The notes under the pieces are model-generated. The model was not told the DNA's origin, did not search any database, and was given only the letters and a program-made list of their open reading frames with translations. DNA of 21,408 bases from Clostridia bacterium (lineage in GTDB: Bacteria > Bacillota_A > Clostridia > Oscillospirales > CAG-382). The stretch lies in the NCBI GenBank assembly GCA_017517985.1, contig JAFWWX010000281.1, forward strand, positions 1-21,408, read 5' to 3'. Position numbers and translations under genes: made by a program. Positions 1 through 7,481 of this stretch are shown piece by piece (the stretch's first letter is position 1; each line of letters begins with the position of its first letter).

Positions 1-1074
1 ATTTGAGGACTTGAATGCAAATTCTCTGTAGGATGCCTCCTTGTTTGCACTTCTCCACATTTCGTAGTTGGAGTTCAGAAGTGTCATAAGGTATTCTATA
101 ACTGACTTTGCAGGGTAGCCTTTCTCAAAGTAGAAGCCAAGGGTACATTCAGGGTCCTTTCTCTTGGACATTTTTCTCTTTGTACCGGTTTCCTCGTCAA
201 GCTTCATAACCTGAGCTGTATGGCAGAATCTCGGCATTTTAAATCCGCAGGCACGCCAGAGTTCTACGTGCCAGGGCAGTGTAGAAAGCCATTCTTCACC
301 TCTTACAACATCCGTTGTTCTCATAAAATGGTCATCTACAACGTGTGCAAAATGGTATGTGGGGATTCCGTCGGACTTGAGAAGAACAAAATCCTGGTCA
401 TTTTCCGGGAAGCTGAGTTTACCCTTTATTGAATCCTTGAAATCAACTTTCTTTGCCGGGTCTCCGAAGGACTTAAATCTCAGAACATAGCTTTCGCCTG
501 CCTCAATCTTGGATATTGCTTCGTCTATATCCATATCACGGTGAACTGCATACTTTCCGTAATAACCAAAGTTTTCCTTATTATCCTCCTGAGCCTTGTG
601 TGCCTTTTCAAGATCCTCTTCTGTACAGAAGCAGGGATATGCACGTCCTTCAAGCACAAGTTTCTTTGCAACTATATGATATATTTTAGCTCTGTCACGC
701 TGACGGTACGGACCATATTCACCGGCATCGCCGTCAATGGTTGCACCCTCGTCAAAGATTATTCCGAATGCACCGAGATATTTTATTATCTTTTCAACGG
801 CACCGGGAACTTCTCTCTTGTCATCGGTGTTTTCGATTCTGAGCAAAAATACTCCGTCATCACTTGATGAATGAGCAATTCTTTCATCGGCAAGAGCACC
901 GTAAAGGTTACCGAGATGCATAGAGCCTGTGGGGCTTGGTGCAATTCTTGTTACCTTTGCATTTTCAGAAATGCTTCTCGGCGGGAACTGTGTCTCAAGG
1001 GATTCTACAGTATCATTCTCGTCAAGCTCCGGGAACATAAGCGAGCAGAGTTTCAAAAGCTTTGTCATATCCAT
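1..1074 (-). CDS. gltX: Glutamate--tRNA ligase, C-terminal part cut off by window edge
   Basis: Charges tRNA-Glu with glutamate in the cytoplasm (class I aminoacyl-tRNA synthetase). The minus strand reads open for 358 codons from an ATG at 1074 to the window edge. After an N-terminal extension of about 40 residues ending in the motif FPPR comes VTRIAPSPTGSMHLGN, which holds the HIGH-type signature as HLGN. Further on are the editing-free Rossmann core and the KMSKS loop as RKMSKRK. The extension and the FPPR lead-in are typical of the long (about 550 residue) clostridial GltX, so roughly the last third, the anticodon-binding part, lies outside the window. AGGAAA lies 8 bases before the ATG; a second ATG at 1068 is possible. 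It follows the GNAT gene by 40 bases on the same strand and may be cotranscribed with it. GltX versus GlnS is settled by the PSPTGxxHLGN context. Family call is firm; completeness cannot be judged. Confidence 0.95.
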   Translation of the reverse strand, partial: MDMTKLLKLCSLMFPELDENDTVESLETQFPPRSISENAKVTRIAPSPTGSMHLGNLYGALADERIAHSSSDDGVFLLRIENTDDKREVPGAVEKIIKYLGAFGIIFDEGATIDGDAGEYGPYRQRDRAKIYHIVAKKLVLEGRAYPCFCTEEDLEKAHKAQEDNKENFGYYGKYAVHRDMDIDEAISKIEAGESYVLRFKSFGDPAKKVDFKDSIKGKLSFPENDQDFVLLKSDGIPTYHFAHVVDDHFMRTTDVVRGEEWLSTLPWHVELWRACGFKMPRFCHTAQVMKLDEETGTKRKMSKRKDPECTLGFYFEKGYPAKSVIEYLMTLLNSNYEMWRSANKEASYREFAFKSSN

Positions 1075-1114
1075 ATTTATATTTCCTTTCGTTTTTTCTC
1101 TGTATCACAATACT

Positions 1115-1654
1115 TTAAAACAGCATAACCATTTCTATCATAACTTCGTTTTCTGAAATATCATCATTTGAATAGAAGTGAAGATTTGTACCTGCAAATT
1201 TAAAACCGCATTTCTTATAAAATTCTATGGCAGGTATATTGCAGGTCTGGGTTTCAAGGGTAATGAGACGGTAGTCTTCTTTGCCGGCTATTTCCACGGC
1301 AAGCTCAACAAGTCTTTTTCCGACTCCAAGTCCTCTTTTTTCAGGAGCTACAAGCAATTGGGTTATAACAAGTCTGTTATTCCATTCCTCCCTTGCAAGC
1401 TCAAGAACAGCATAAGGCTCTTTATCGTCCTCGGTTTCAAATACTCCGTAAGCCGAAACGCCGTTCCAATATGGCTGGAACAAGGTATCACAACAATCCC
1501 TGTTTAAAACCTCTGGAAGCGGTTGCTTTGTAAATCGGAAAGAAAAACCATTTTCGTCCTCGCAAAGCTCTGCTTTATAGTGGCTGTCGGAGGTATATGT
1601 GTAGTTGAGAACATAATCCTCATAGTTTTCTCTGGATAACTCTTTTATCAACAT
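1115..1654 (-). CDS. GNAT N-acetyltransferase, streptothricin-acetyltransferase-like
   Basis: A 179-residue acetyl-CoA-dependent N-acetyltransferase. The acetyl-CoA loop is seen as RGLGVG (residues 107-112), after the strand ITQLLVAPEK (98-107). The C-terminal part has LETQTCNIPAIEFYKKCGF (133-151), then a Tyr-Ser-Asn turn. This LETQ..N..A..FY..CGF pattern and the tail recall streptothricin acetyltransferases (Sat/SatA), but many clostridial GNATs of unknown substrate share it, so resistance is only a possibility. I chose the ATG at 1654 because AAAGGAAA lies just upstream; an in-frame start 9 codons earlier has no such site. A sigma-A promoter lies at 1703-1731. gltX follows 40 bases downstream. 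The substrate is unknown; the fold is confident. Confidence 0.85.
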   Translation of the reverse strand: MLIKELSRENYEDYVLNYTYTSDSHYKAELCEDENGFSFRFTKQPLPEVLNRDCCDTLFQPYWNGVSAYGVFETEDDKEPYAVLELAREEWNNRLVITQLLVAPEKRGLGVGKRLVELAVEIAGKEDYRLITLETQTCNIPAIEFYKKCGFKFAGTNLHFYSNDDISENEVMIEMVMLF

Positions 1655-1702
1655 ATAATTGTTTCCTTTTTCAAAAATCAAAATATTATCCTACAATATA
1701 AT

Positions 1703-1731
1703 ATAATAACATATTTTCAACAAAATGTCAA
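1703..1731 (-). promoter_or_regulatory. Sigma-A promoter for the GNAT-gltX unit
   Basis: On the minus strand TTGACA (1726-1731) and TATTAT (1703-1708) are separated by 17 bases, followed by a leader of about 45 bases to the GNAT start. Directly upstream of the -35 lies the palindrome TCACA-A-TGTGA (1736-1746), a possible regulator site. Confidence 0.7.
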
Positions 1732-1865
1732 GGTATCACAATGTGAATTTTACCCCTGATATAAATTTATCCCCACTTTTTTATATCATTTTTTATATTA
1801 CTACAATTATTTTCAAATAATAATATTTCACACAAAAAAGTTTGCAAATTTTCCCATTTTCCACC

Positions 1866-1894
1866 TTGAAGCTGAAATAGAATTGTGTTATAGT
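1866..1894 (+). promoter_or_regulatory. Sigma-A promoter for the first SLOG gene
   Basis: TTGAAG (1866-1871) and TATAGT (1889-1894) with a 17-base spacer, 33 bases before the start codon. The roughly 130 bases between this promoter and the divergent GNAT promoter are very AT-rich, and I see no gene in them. Confidence 0.7.
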
Positions 1895-1927
1895 TATTAA
1901 CGAAAATTACAACTTACAGAGGACAAA

Positions 1928-2266
1928 ATGAAAGTAGCAATAATTGGCTCAAGAGAGTTTGACAATTTTGATATTACTCCCTATATTCCAAAGGAAACAA
2001 CCGAAATAATATCCGGAGGTGCTGTAGGGGTTGACACAGTTGCTAAAAGCTATGCTTTGTCACATAACATAAAATACACAGAGTTTCTTCCGGAATACGA
2101 CGCTCACGGAAGGGTTGCCCCTCTTATACGAAATCTCTCTATAGTCAGAAGTGCTGACCATGTTATTGCTTTCTGGAACGGAGAGTCAAACGGAACAAAG
2201 TTTGTTATTGAACACTGCCAAAAATATGCTATCCCTCTTTCAATTTTTATGCCAAAGGAAAAATAA
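1928..2266 (+). CDS. SLOG/DUF2493 (YspA-like) nucleotide-binding protein, copy 1
   Basis: A 112-residue single-domain Rossmann-type protein of the SLOG superfamily (relatives: DprA, LOG, YpsA), thought to bind nucleotides or nucleotide-derived ligands; this subfamily has no settled function. Visible hallmarks are the N-terminal strand and loop MKVAIIGSR, the glycine-rich SGGAVGVDT (residues 29-37), the RN motif after APL, and the C-terminal ADHVIAFWNGESNGTKFVI. AGAGGA lies 5 bases before the ATG. The gene is monocistronic, with its own promoter at 1866-1894 and a terminator right after the stop. A paralogue with about 57% identity by hand alignment lies at 7482-7817. The fold is confident; the function is unknown. 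Confidence 0.85.
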   Translation: MKVAIIGSREFDNFDITPYIPKETTEIISGGAVGVDTVAKSYALSHNIKYTEFLPEYDAHGRVAPLIRNLSIVRSADHVIAFWNGESNGTKFVIEHCQKYAIPLSIFMPKEK

Positions 2267-2271
2267 AAAAC

Positions 2272-2304
2272 CCGACTGTCACAATAACCGGCAGTCGGTT
2301 TTTT
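2272..2304 (+). terminator. Intrinsic terminator after SLOG copy 1
   Basis: CCGACTG (2272-2278) pairs with CAGTCGG (2292-2298) around a 13-base loop, followed directly by a run of six T. It starts 5 bases after the stop codon. Confidence 0.85.
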
Positions 2305-2372
2305 ATTTGAATCTGCAAATGTGTTTTTCTGTCACAAAATGTATTCTAATATGTAAATATTTATTTCAGCTA

Positions 2373-2401
2373 TTGAAAACCGCAGTTGAATGTGATATAA
2401 T
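2373..2401 (+). promoter_or_regulatory. Sigma-A promoter of the rimO-pgsA-cysS-mrnC-pth operon
   Basis: TTGAAA (2373-2378) and a perfect TATAAT (2396-2401) with a 17-base spacer, 44 bases before the rimO start codon. Confidence 0.8.
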
Positions 2402-2445
2402 ATAATGTATTTTAATACGCATATACATATTGAAAGGAATACCAA

Positions 2446-3804
2446 ATGTCAGATACAAAAATAAAAGTAGGTTTTGTGTCCCTGGGCTGTGAAAAAAACA
2501 GAATTGACACAGAGGTTATGCTGAAAAAGCTCATTGATGCCGGTATGGAAATTGTTCCTGAAGACATTGATGCTGATGTAATTGTCATTAACACCTGCGG
2601 ATTTATAGAAAATGCAAAAAAAGAGGCTATTGAAAACATTCTTGATGTTGCGTGGCTTCGTGAAAACAGAACTCTTAAAGGCATTGTCGTTACAGGCTGT
2701 CTTGCTCAGAGATACGGAAAAGAACTGTTTGATGAGCTTCCGGAAATAGATTCCCTCATAGGCGTCGGTGACCTTGGAAATATAGTTGAAGCTGTAAAAT
2801 CTGCATACGAAAACGGTGGCAAGGGCGAGGACAAATGCGGAAAATACTGCTGTATCACAAAAGCCGAAAATCAGGTTCTCGGTGAGGATAGAATTATTAC
2901 AACTCCCGAATACTCCGCAAACATAAAGATTTCAGAAGGATGCGACAACCGATGTACATACTGCGCAATTCCTATGATAAGAGGAAGATTCCGTTCAAGA
3001 ACCATTGAGGATATTGTAAGAGAGGCAAGGGAGCTTTCCGATATGGGAGCAACCGAGCTTATAATTATCTCTCAGGACACCACAAGATATGGTCTTGACC
3101 TATATGGCGAACTGAAACTTCCTGAACTTCTGCGCGAGCTCTGTAAGATAGAAAAGCTCCACTGGATAAGACTTCTCTACTGCTATCCCGAGGAAACAAC
3201 AGACGAGCTTATCGAGGTTATTGCAACCGAGGAAAAAATCGTAAAATACATTGATATGCCGATTCAGCACATTTCTGATAAGATTCTTAAGCTTATGAAC
3301 AGACGCGGAAACAGCACGCTTATCAAAGACAGAATAAAAGCTCTGCGCGAGAGAATCCCTGAAGTTGTAATACGAACAACAGTAATTGTCGGTTTCCCCG
3401 GTGAAAAGGGCGAAGATTTTGCAGAACTTGCAGAGTTTCTTAAGGAAACCAAGTTCGACAGACTCGGTGTATTCACATATTCCGAAGAAGAAGGCACACC
3501 TGCTGCTCTTCTCCCTGACAAAGTTTCGGAAAAGCAGATGCAAAGACGTTGCGACAGCCTTATGCAAAATCAGATGGATATTCACGAAAAACTTAACGAG
3601 AAATGCATTGGTAAAACCCTGGAAGTTCTTTGCGAAGGCTTTGACCCGGTTTCCGAAACATACTACGGAAGAAGCAGATTTGATGCCCCTGAAATAGACG
3701 GAAAGGTTTATTTTGAAAAAACAAGAAATGTTCTTGAGGGTGAATATGTTAACGTAAAAATCCGTGAGGTTATTGAATACGACCTTGTCGGAGACCTTGT
3801 TTGA
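2446..3804 (+). CDS. rimO: Ribosomal protein uS12 methylthiotransferase RimO
   Basis: Radical-SAM enzyme that adds a methylthio group to the conserved aspartate of ribosomal protein S12, using two 4Fe-4S clusters. Domain order is visible. The N-terminal UPF0004 domain has its three cluster cysteines at C15 (SLGCEKN), C51 (INTCGF) and C85 (VTGCLAQRYG). The radical-SAM CxxxCxxC is SEGCDNRCTYCAIP with C166, C170 and C173, and a C-terminal TRAM domain covers roughly residues 380-450. The 452-residue length is normal for RimO. SLGCEKNRIDTE and CAIPMIRGRFRSR are RimO-like rather than MiaB-like. GAAAGGA precedes the ATG by 7 bases. First gene of the operon; pgsA begins 14 bases after its stop. Confidence 0.95.
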   Translation: MSDTKIKVGFVSLGCEKNRIDTEVMLKKLIDAGMEIVPEDIDADVIVINTCGFIENAKKEAIENILDVAWLRENRTLKGIVVTGCLAQRYGKELFDELPEIDSLIGVGDLGNIVEAVKSAYENGGKGEDKCGKYCCITKAENQVLGEDRIITTPEYSANIKISEGCDNRCTYCAIPMIRGRFRSRTIEDIVREARELSDMGATELIIISQDTTRYGLDLYGELKLPELLRELCKIEKLHWIRLLYCYPEETTDELIEVIATEEKIVKYIDMPIQHISDKILKLMNRRGNSTLIKDRIKALRERIPEVVIRTTVIVGFPGEKGEDFAELAEFLKETKFDRLGVFTYSEEEGTPAALLPDKVSEKQMQRRCDSLMQNQMDIHEKLNEKCIGKTLEVLCEGFDPVSETYYGRSRFDAPEIDGKVYFEKTRNVLEGEYVNVKIREVIEYDLVGDLV

Positions 3805-3818
3805 TATGGAGGATTATT

Positions 3819-4397
3819 ATGAATTTACCGAATAAACTTACAATTTTAAGAGTAATACTTGTTCCCTTTTTCCTTGCAGCCATGATGATTCCGGGCAACG
3901 TTATCGCAGAGCCTATAACAAGAGTTGCGGCAGCCGTGATATTTGCGCTTACTGCACTTACTGATTTCGCTGACGGAAAAATTGCAAGAAAGTATAATCT
4001 TATCACAAACTTTGGAAAGTTCATGGACTCACTTGCAGATAAATTTATGATTATTGCGGCACTTATGGGTGCTACTGCAAGATATGAATATCTTACATCT
4101 GTTTTTGTATGGATAACTCTTATTGTTATCTTCCGTGAACTTGCAGTAACATCTCTGCGCCTTATTGCAGTGAATACTGCAGGAAAAGTAATTGCTGCAG
4201 AGTGGATAGGTAAGGTAAAAACCTTCGCACAGTGTATTTGTATTCTTGCAATATTACTTGAGGACCTTATCCCGTTTGCAATATTCAACCAGTATCATAT
4301 TATCACCTGGACTTCCGCTGCTGTAATGACATTCTTTACAATTTACTCCGGTATCCAGTATTTTCTGGCATACAGAGAATTTCTCTCTCAGGACTGA
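3819..4397 (+). CDS. pgsA: CDP-diacylglycerol--glycerol-3-phosphate 3-phosphatidyltransferase
   Basis: Integral membrane enzyme making phosphatidylglycerol phosphate, the committed step to phosphatidylglycerol and cardiolipin. The CDP-alcohol phosphotransferase signature DGx2ARx8Gx3Dx3D is complete in DFADGKIARKYNLITNFGK and what follows: D52-G53, A56-R57, G66, D70 and D74. Several hydrophobic segments (about 9-25, 33-50, 78-95, 98-115, 125-145 and 160-185) fit the usual six-helix topology. I chose the ATG at 3819 because GGAGG (3808-3812) lies 6 bases before it; an upstream in-frame TTG would overlap the rimO stop. Length of 192 residues is normal. The rimO-pgsA order is common in Firmicutes. 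Confidence 0.95.
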   Translation: MNLPNKLTILRVILVPFFLAAMMIPGNVIAEPITRVAAAVIFALTALTDFADGKIARKYNLITNFGKFMDSLADKFMIIAALMGATARYEYLTSVFVWITLIVIFRELAVTSLRLIAVNTAGKVIAAEWIGKVKTFAQCICILAILLEDLIPFAIFNQYHIITWTSAAVMTFFTIYSGIQYFLAYREFLSQD

Positions 4398-4413
4398 TTT
4401 TCTAAAAATATAT

Positions 4414-4473
4414 AAGTTCCGCATTATTATAAAAGCAATACACCTACGCTTCTGCTATAATTTCGCGGAACTT
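4414..4473 (+). promoter_or_regulatory. Inverted repeat and extended -10 promoter ahead of cysS
   Basis: AAGTTCCGC (4414-4422) and GCGGAACTT (4465-4473) form a perfect 9-bp inverted repeat around 42 bases. Inside it lies an extended -10, TGCTATAAT (4453-4461), with no convincing -35. Its predicted start falls within the right arm, so only readthrough RNA from rimO-pgsA could fold the whole stem. No T-run follows, so it is not a normal terminator, and I find none of the T-box consensus. A second short hairpin (CCGCA, loop TATG, TGCGG; 4492-4505) sits 6 bases before the cysS GGAGG. Regulatory role inferred only. Confidence 0.4.
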
Positions 4474-4522
4474 CAAGTAACTTTCGCACCACCGCATATG
4501 TGCGGTTAAATGGAGGATTTCA

Positions 4523-5971
4523 ATGAAGCTTTTTAACTCACTTTCAAGACAAAAAGAAGAATTTACCACTATTGAGCCGGGCAAGGTAAAAATGTACGCC
4601 TGTGGACCTACTGTATATAACTTTTTCCATATTGGAAACGCCAGATGCTTTATAATCTTTGATTTTCTTCGCCGTTACCTTGAATACAGAGGATATGATG
4701 TTACCTTTGTACAGAATTTTACGGATATTGACGATAAAATGATAAAGAAGGCAAACGAAGAAGGTGTAACTGTAAAGGATATTGCGGAAAGATATATTGC
4801 TGAATATTATACCGACGCAAGGGGTCTTGGTGTTAAACCTGCAACCGTTCATCCGAAAGCTACGGAAAATATGGACAGAATCATTGATATTGTCAGCACT
4901 CTCGAAAAAGGCGGATATGCATATGCTGTTAAGCCCAATGATGAGGCTGAGGGTATGGATGTTTACTACTCCACAAGAGCCTTTAAAGGCTATGGGCAGC
5001 TTTCACATCAATCAGTTGACGACCTTATGCAGGGCGCAAGCGAAAGAACTTACATTGACGAAATAAAGCGCGACCCCCTTGATTTTGCACTATGGAAGGC
5101 TGCAAAGCCCGGTGAACCCTCCTGGGATTCTCCCTGGGGCAAAGGACGCCCCGGCTGGCATATTGAATGTTCCGCTATGGTTAAGAACTTCCTTGGTGAT
5201 AACATAGATATCCACTGTGGCGGACAGGACCTTACATTCCCCCACCACGAAAACGAAATTGCACAGTCTGAAGCATACGATGAATGTTGCGGTTGCAAAG
5301 ACACTCAGTTTGCTAAATTCTGGCTTCACAACGCCTACATCAATGTAGACGGTGAAAAGATGGCAAAGTCTGCCGGTAACTTTTTCACAGTAAGAGATGC
5401 GGCCAAAATATACGGTTACGACTCCATCAGATACTTCATTATATCCGCGCACTACAGAAGCCCGGTAAACTTCTCGGAGGATACACTCAAGCAGTCTAAA
5501 GCAGCACTTGAAAGACTTAACACCTGCGAGGAAAACCTCAAGTTCAGACTCGGGGCAGCAGAAACCGGCTCTCTTATGAATGATGAAGAAAAGAGAATTT
5601 ACGAAAAGCTTCTCTCTCACAAGGCAGATATGATTGAAGCACTTGACGACGATTTCAATACCGCCAACGGTGTTGCAGCAATATTTGAACTTTGCGCTGA
5701 TATAAATGTTGCACTTCGCAACAATGATCTTTCAAAGGAATTTCTTGAGAAAGCAAACGAACTTTACACAGAACTTCTCACCCTCTTTGGTTTTGAACTC
5801 AAGACTGAATCTTCCGGTGATGAAGAATACATCCAGCAGATGATAGAAGAACGCACTGCTGCAAAGAAAGCAAAGAACTACGCTGAAGCTGATAGAATCA
5901 GAGACGAACTTAAAGCAAAGGGCATCATCCTTGAAGACACCCCTCAGGGCGTTAAATGGAAAAGAGCGTAA
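4523..5971 (+). CDS. cysS: Cysteine--tRNA ligase
   Basis: Class I synthetase that charges tRNA-Cys. The HIGH motif is HIGN (36-39) in [11 protein letters not shown], and the KMSKS loop is KMAKS (279-283) followed by AGNFFTVRD. The four zinc ligands that select cysteine can be placed at C27 (YACGPTVY), C216 (IECSAM), H241 and E245 ([13 protein letters not shown]). The DALR-type anticodon domain follows from about residue 330, ending with the [22 protein letters not shown] region. 482 residues is the normal length. GGAGG lies 6 bases before the ATG. Third gene of the rimO operon, but with a possible promoter of its own inside 4414-4473. The next gene, mrnC, is a classical neighbour of cysS in Firmicutes. 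Confidence 0.97.
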   Translation: MKLFNSLSRQKEEFTTIEPGKVKMYACGPTVYNFFHIGNARCFIIFDFLRRYLEYRGYDVTFVQNFTDIDDKMIKKANEEGVTVKDIAERYIAEYYTDARGLGVKPATVHPKATENMDRIIDIVSTLEKGGYAYAVKPNDEAEGMDVYYSTRAFKGYGQLSHQSVDDLMQGASERTYIDEIKRDPLDFALWKAAKPGEPSWDSPWGKGRPGWHIECSAMVKNFLGDNIDIHCGGQDLTFPHHENEIAQSEAYDECCGCKDTQFAKFWLHNAYINVDGEKMAKSAGNFFTVRDAAKIYGYDSIRYFIISAHYRSPVNFSEDTLKQSKAALERLNTCEENLKFRLGAAETGSLMNDEEKRIYEKLLSHKADMIEALDDDFNTANGVAAIFELCADINVALRNNDLSKEFLEKANELYTELLTLFGFELKTESSGDEEYIQQMIEERTAAKKAKNYAEADRIRDELKAKGIILEDTPQGVKWKRA

Positions 5972-6024
5972 ACTACACAGAAATTTGATTTCAGACTTCA
6001 AATAAGTTTAAAGGAAAAATCATA

Positions 6025-6420
6025 ATGAACGCAAATCTTATTCCAACCCTTGCTCTTGCATATCTCGGCGACTCGGTGATTGAACTGCTTGTACGTGATA
6101 TGCTTGTTTCAAAGGGGATTTGTCACCCGAAGGATTTAAATAAGGCTTCTCGTGATTTTGTAACTCTTGAATCCCAGAGTAACGCCGTGGAAAATATTCT
6201 TCCAATACTTACCGACGACGAGCTGGCTATGTTCAAGAGAGGCAGAAATTCAAAGCCTCATTCTGTCCCTAAACACGGTGACAGAATACAGTATCTTCGC
6301 GCAACAGGTCTTGAGGTACTGTTCGGATACCTGTACAAATGCGACAAAACGGAAAGATTGAATCATCTTTTCAATACCGCATTTTTAAAAGAAGAATCCG
6401 CACCGTATGCGGAGAAATAA
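6025..6420 (+). CDS. mrnC: Mini-ribonuclease III
   Basis: Small RNase III-like enzyme lacking the dsRNA-binding domain; in Bacillus subtilis Mini-III trims 23S rRNA precursors. The catalytic signature is LAYLGDSVIELLVRD with D16 and E20, and the second half holds VPKHGDRIQYLRATGLEVLFGYLY, the usual Mini-III C-terminal block with its acidic metal ligand. Length of 131 residues is normal. AAAGGA precedes the ATG. It follows cysS by 53 bases, the same order as in Bacillus, which supports the call. Confidence 0.93.
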   Translation: MNANLIPTLALAYLGDSVIELLVRDMLVSKGICHPKDLNKASRDFVTLESQSNAVENILPILTDDELAMFKRGRNSKPHSVPKHGDRIQYLRATGLEVLFGYLYKCDKTERLNHLFNTAFLKEESAPYAEK

Positions 6421-6437
6421 AGAAAAGGAATATTGTT

Positions 6438-7064
6438 TTGGCAAATATATTTGATTTATTTAAGCAAATAGAAACTAAAAATGACAATGCTACCTCCCCT
6501 GTCACACACCTTATCGTAGGTCTTGGGAATCCCGGAAAGGACTACGCCTTTACCCGTCACAATGCAGGTTTTCTGACGCTCGACTATCTATCTGACAAGC
6601 TGTCGGTAAAAATAAACCGTTCAAAATTCAAATCTCTTGTGGCAGAGGCACAAATCGGAGATGCGCGTGTACTTTTAATGCAGCCACAGACCTTTATGAA
6701 CAACTCCGGCGAAGCGGTTATTGAAGCTGTAAACTTCTACAAAATAAAGCCGGAAAATGTCATTGTCATATTTGATGATATAAGCTTACCTGTCGGGAAA
6801 ATGAGAATCCGTAAAAACGGATCTGCGGGAGGTCACAACGGTATCAAGTCCATTATTGCACATCTTGGCACTCAGGACTTTCCAAGAATAAAGGTCGGTG
6901 TTGGAGAAAAGCCCCATAAGGATATGGATCTTGCAGACTGGGTGCTTTCAAGATTCAGTAAGGACGACCAGAAAATACTTTTCGAAAAATTTGGCGACAG
7001 CTGTGAGGCGGTAAAGCTTATGGTAGCCGGAAAATCCGACGAGGCGATGAACAGGTTCAACTGA
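6438..7064 (+). CDS. pth: Peptidyl-tRNA hydrolase, TTG start
   Basis: Releases peptides from peptidyl-tRNA that has dropped off the ribosome. All active-site residues of the Pth family are visible: N31 in GLGNPG, catalytic H41 in TRHNAGF, N88 in FMNNSG, D113 in IFDDISLP and N134 in GGHNG. I place the start at TTG 6438 because AAAAGGA lies 9 bases before it and it clears the mrnC stop at 6420; an ATG at 6339 would overlap mrnC by 82 bases with no ribosome site. This gives 208 residues, with about 23 residues before the family's usual first strand. Last gene of the operon; a strong terminator follows. Confidence 0.95.
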   Translation: MANIFDLFKQIETKNDNATSPVTHLIVGLGNPGKDYAFTRHNAGFLTLDYLSDKLSVKINRSKFKSLVAEAQIGDARVLLMQPQTFMNNSGEAVIEAVNFYKIKPENVIVIFDDISLPVGKMRIRKNGSAGGHNGIKSIIAHLGTQDFPRIKVGVGEKPHKDMDLADWVLSRFSKDDQKILFEKFGDSCEAVKLMVAGKSDEAMNRFN

Positions 7065-7095
7065 TATTTTGTGCAATCATATTTAACATTCAAAA

Positions 7096-7132
7096 GGGAG
7101 CTGTAAAAGACATTTACAGCTCCTCTTTTTTT
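7096..7132 (+). terminator. Intrinsic terminator ending the rimO-pth operon
   Basis: GGAGCTGTAAA (7097-7107) and TTTACAGCTCC (7113-7123) make a perfect 11-bp stem with a 5-base loop, followed by TCTTTTTTT. On the minus strand the same stem is followed by CTTTTG, so it may also stop the ribbon-helix-helix transcript. Confidence 0.93.
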
Positions 7133-7172
7133 ATTATTCATATGTGTTATGAAAGCAAAAGCCTCTGTCCCT

Positions 7173-7373
7173 TTATTTCCGTGTAAGCTTTACATTTTCG
7201 CAAGGTGTAATATCACCCTCGATTTTGCCGTTTCCTATTTCAAATTTCTTGATATTTTCACGAACAAGGACAAGGATATGACTATTTACCGAGCGTCCCT
7301 CATAATCTGCAATATATGCGATTTTCTTCAGCATTTCTTCCTCAATTCTGATTGATACGCTTTTGATTGACAT
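7173..7373 (-). CDS. Ribbon-helix-helix (Arc/CopG-type) DNA-binding protein
   Basis: A 66-residue protein with ribbon-helix-helix layout: N-terminal strand KSVSIRI (4-10), helix EEEMLKKIAYIADYEG (11-26), turn R-S-V-N, and second helix SHILVLVRENIKKFE. These folds dimerise through the strand, which enters the DNA major groove. I chose the ATG at 7373 because GAGGGG lies 10 bases upstream; an in-frame ATG 18 bases earlier would consume that site. It is divergent from SLOG copy 2, and the shared intergenic region holds three copies of ATAGATATA, so it is a good candidate autoregulator and regulator of the SLOG gene. That link is inference. It could also be an antitoxin-type protein, but I find no toxin gene beside it. 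Confidence 0.7.
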   Translation of the reverse strand: MSIKSVSIRIEEEMLKKIAYIADYEGRSVNSHILVLVRENIKKFEIGNGKIEGDITPCENVKLTRK

Positions 7374-7389
7374 AAAATGTTTACCCCTC

Positions 7390-7450
7390 ATAGATATATT
7401 GTACATTTATTTTATATCTATTTTGTGATACAATTCGTATTATAGATATA
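7390..7450. promoter_or_regulatory. Triple ATAGATATA element between RHH and SLOG genes
   Basis: ATAGATATA occurs at 7390-7398 and 7442-7450 and as its reverse complement TATATCTAT at 7413-7421. The first two form a perfect 9-bp inverted repeat with a 14-base gap. All lie in the 108-base divergent intergenic region next to a ribbon-helix-helix gene, whose relatives bind short repeated sites. Operator function is inferred. The SLOG ribosome site GAGGT (7468-7472) lies just downstream. Confidence 0.5.
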
Positions 7451-7481
7451 CCGTATATTTATTATTTGAGGTAACACATAT

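Noticed and set aside
541..867. Plus-strand open frames across 220-1507
   Set aside because: They are antisense to gltX and the GNAT gene, lack ribosome sites, and their translations look like no family; the minus-strand genes have full motifs.
3100..3585. Minus-strand open frame inside rimO
   Set aside because: Antisense to a complete, motif-rich gene, with no ribosome site; codon-bias shadow.
4398..4522. T-box riboswitch ahead of cysS
   Set aside because: The conserved antiterminator sequence (TGGNACC type) and a terminator with T-run are both missing, and the leader is too short.
5090..5620. Long minus-strand frame inside cysS
   Set aside because: Antisense to the most conserved part of cysS; no start signal.
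7149..7355. Plus-strand frame of 68 codons overlapping the RHH gene
   Set aside because: It is antisense to the ribbon-helix-helix gene, has no Shine-Dalgarno and no recognisable domain.
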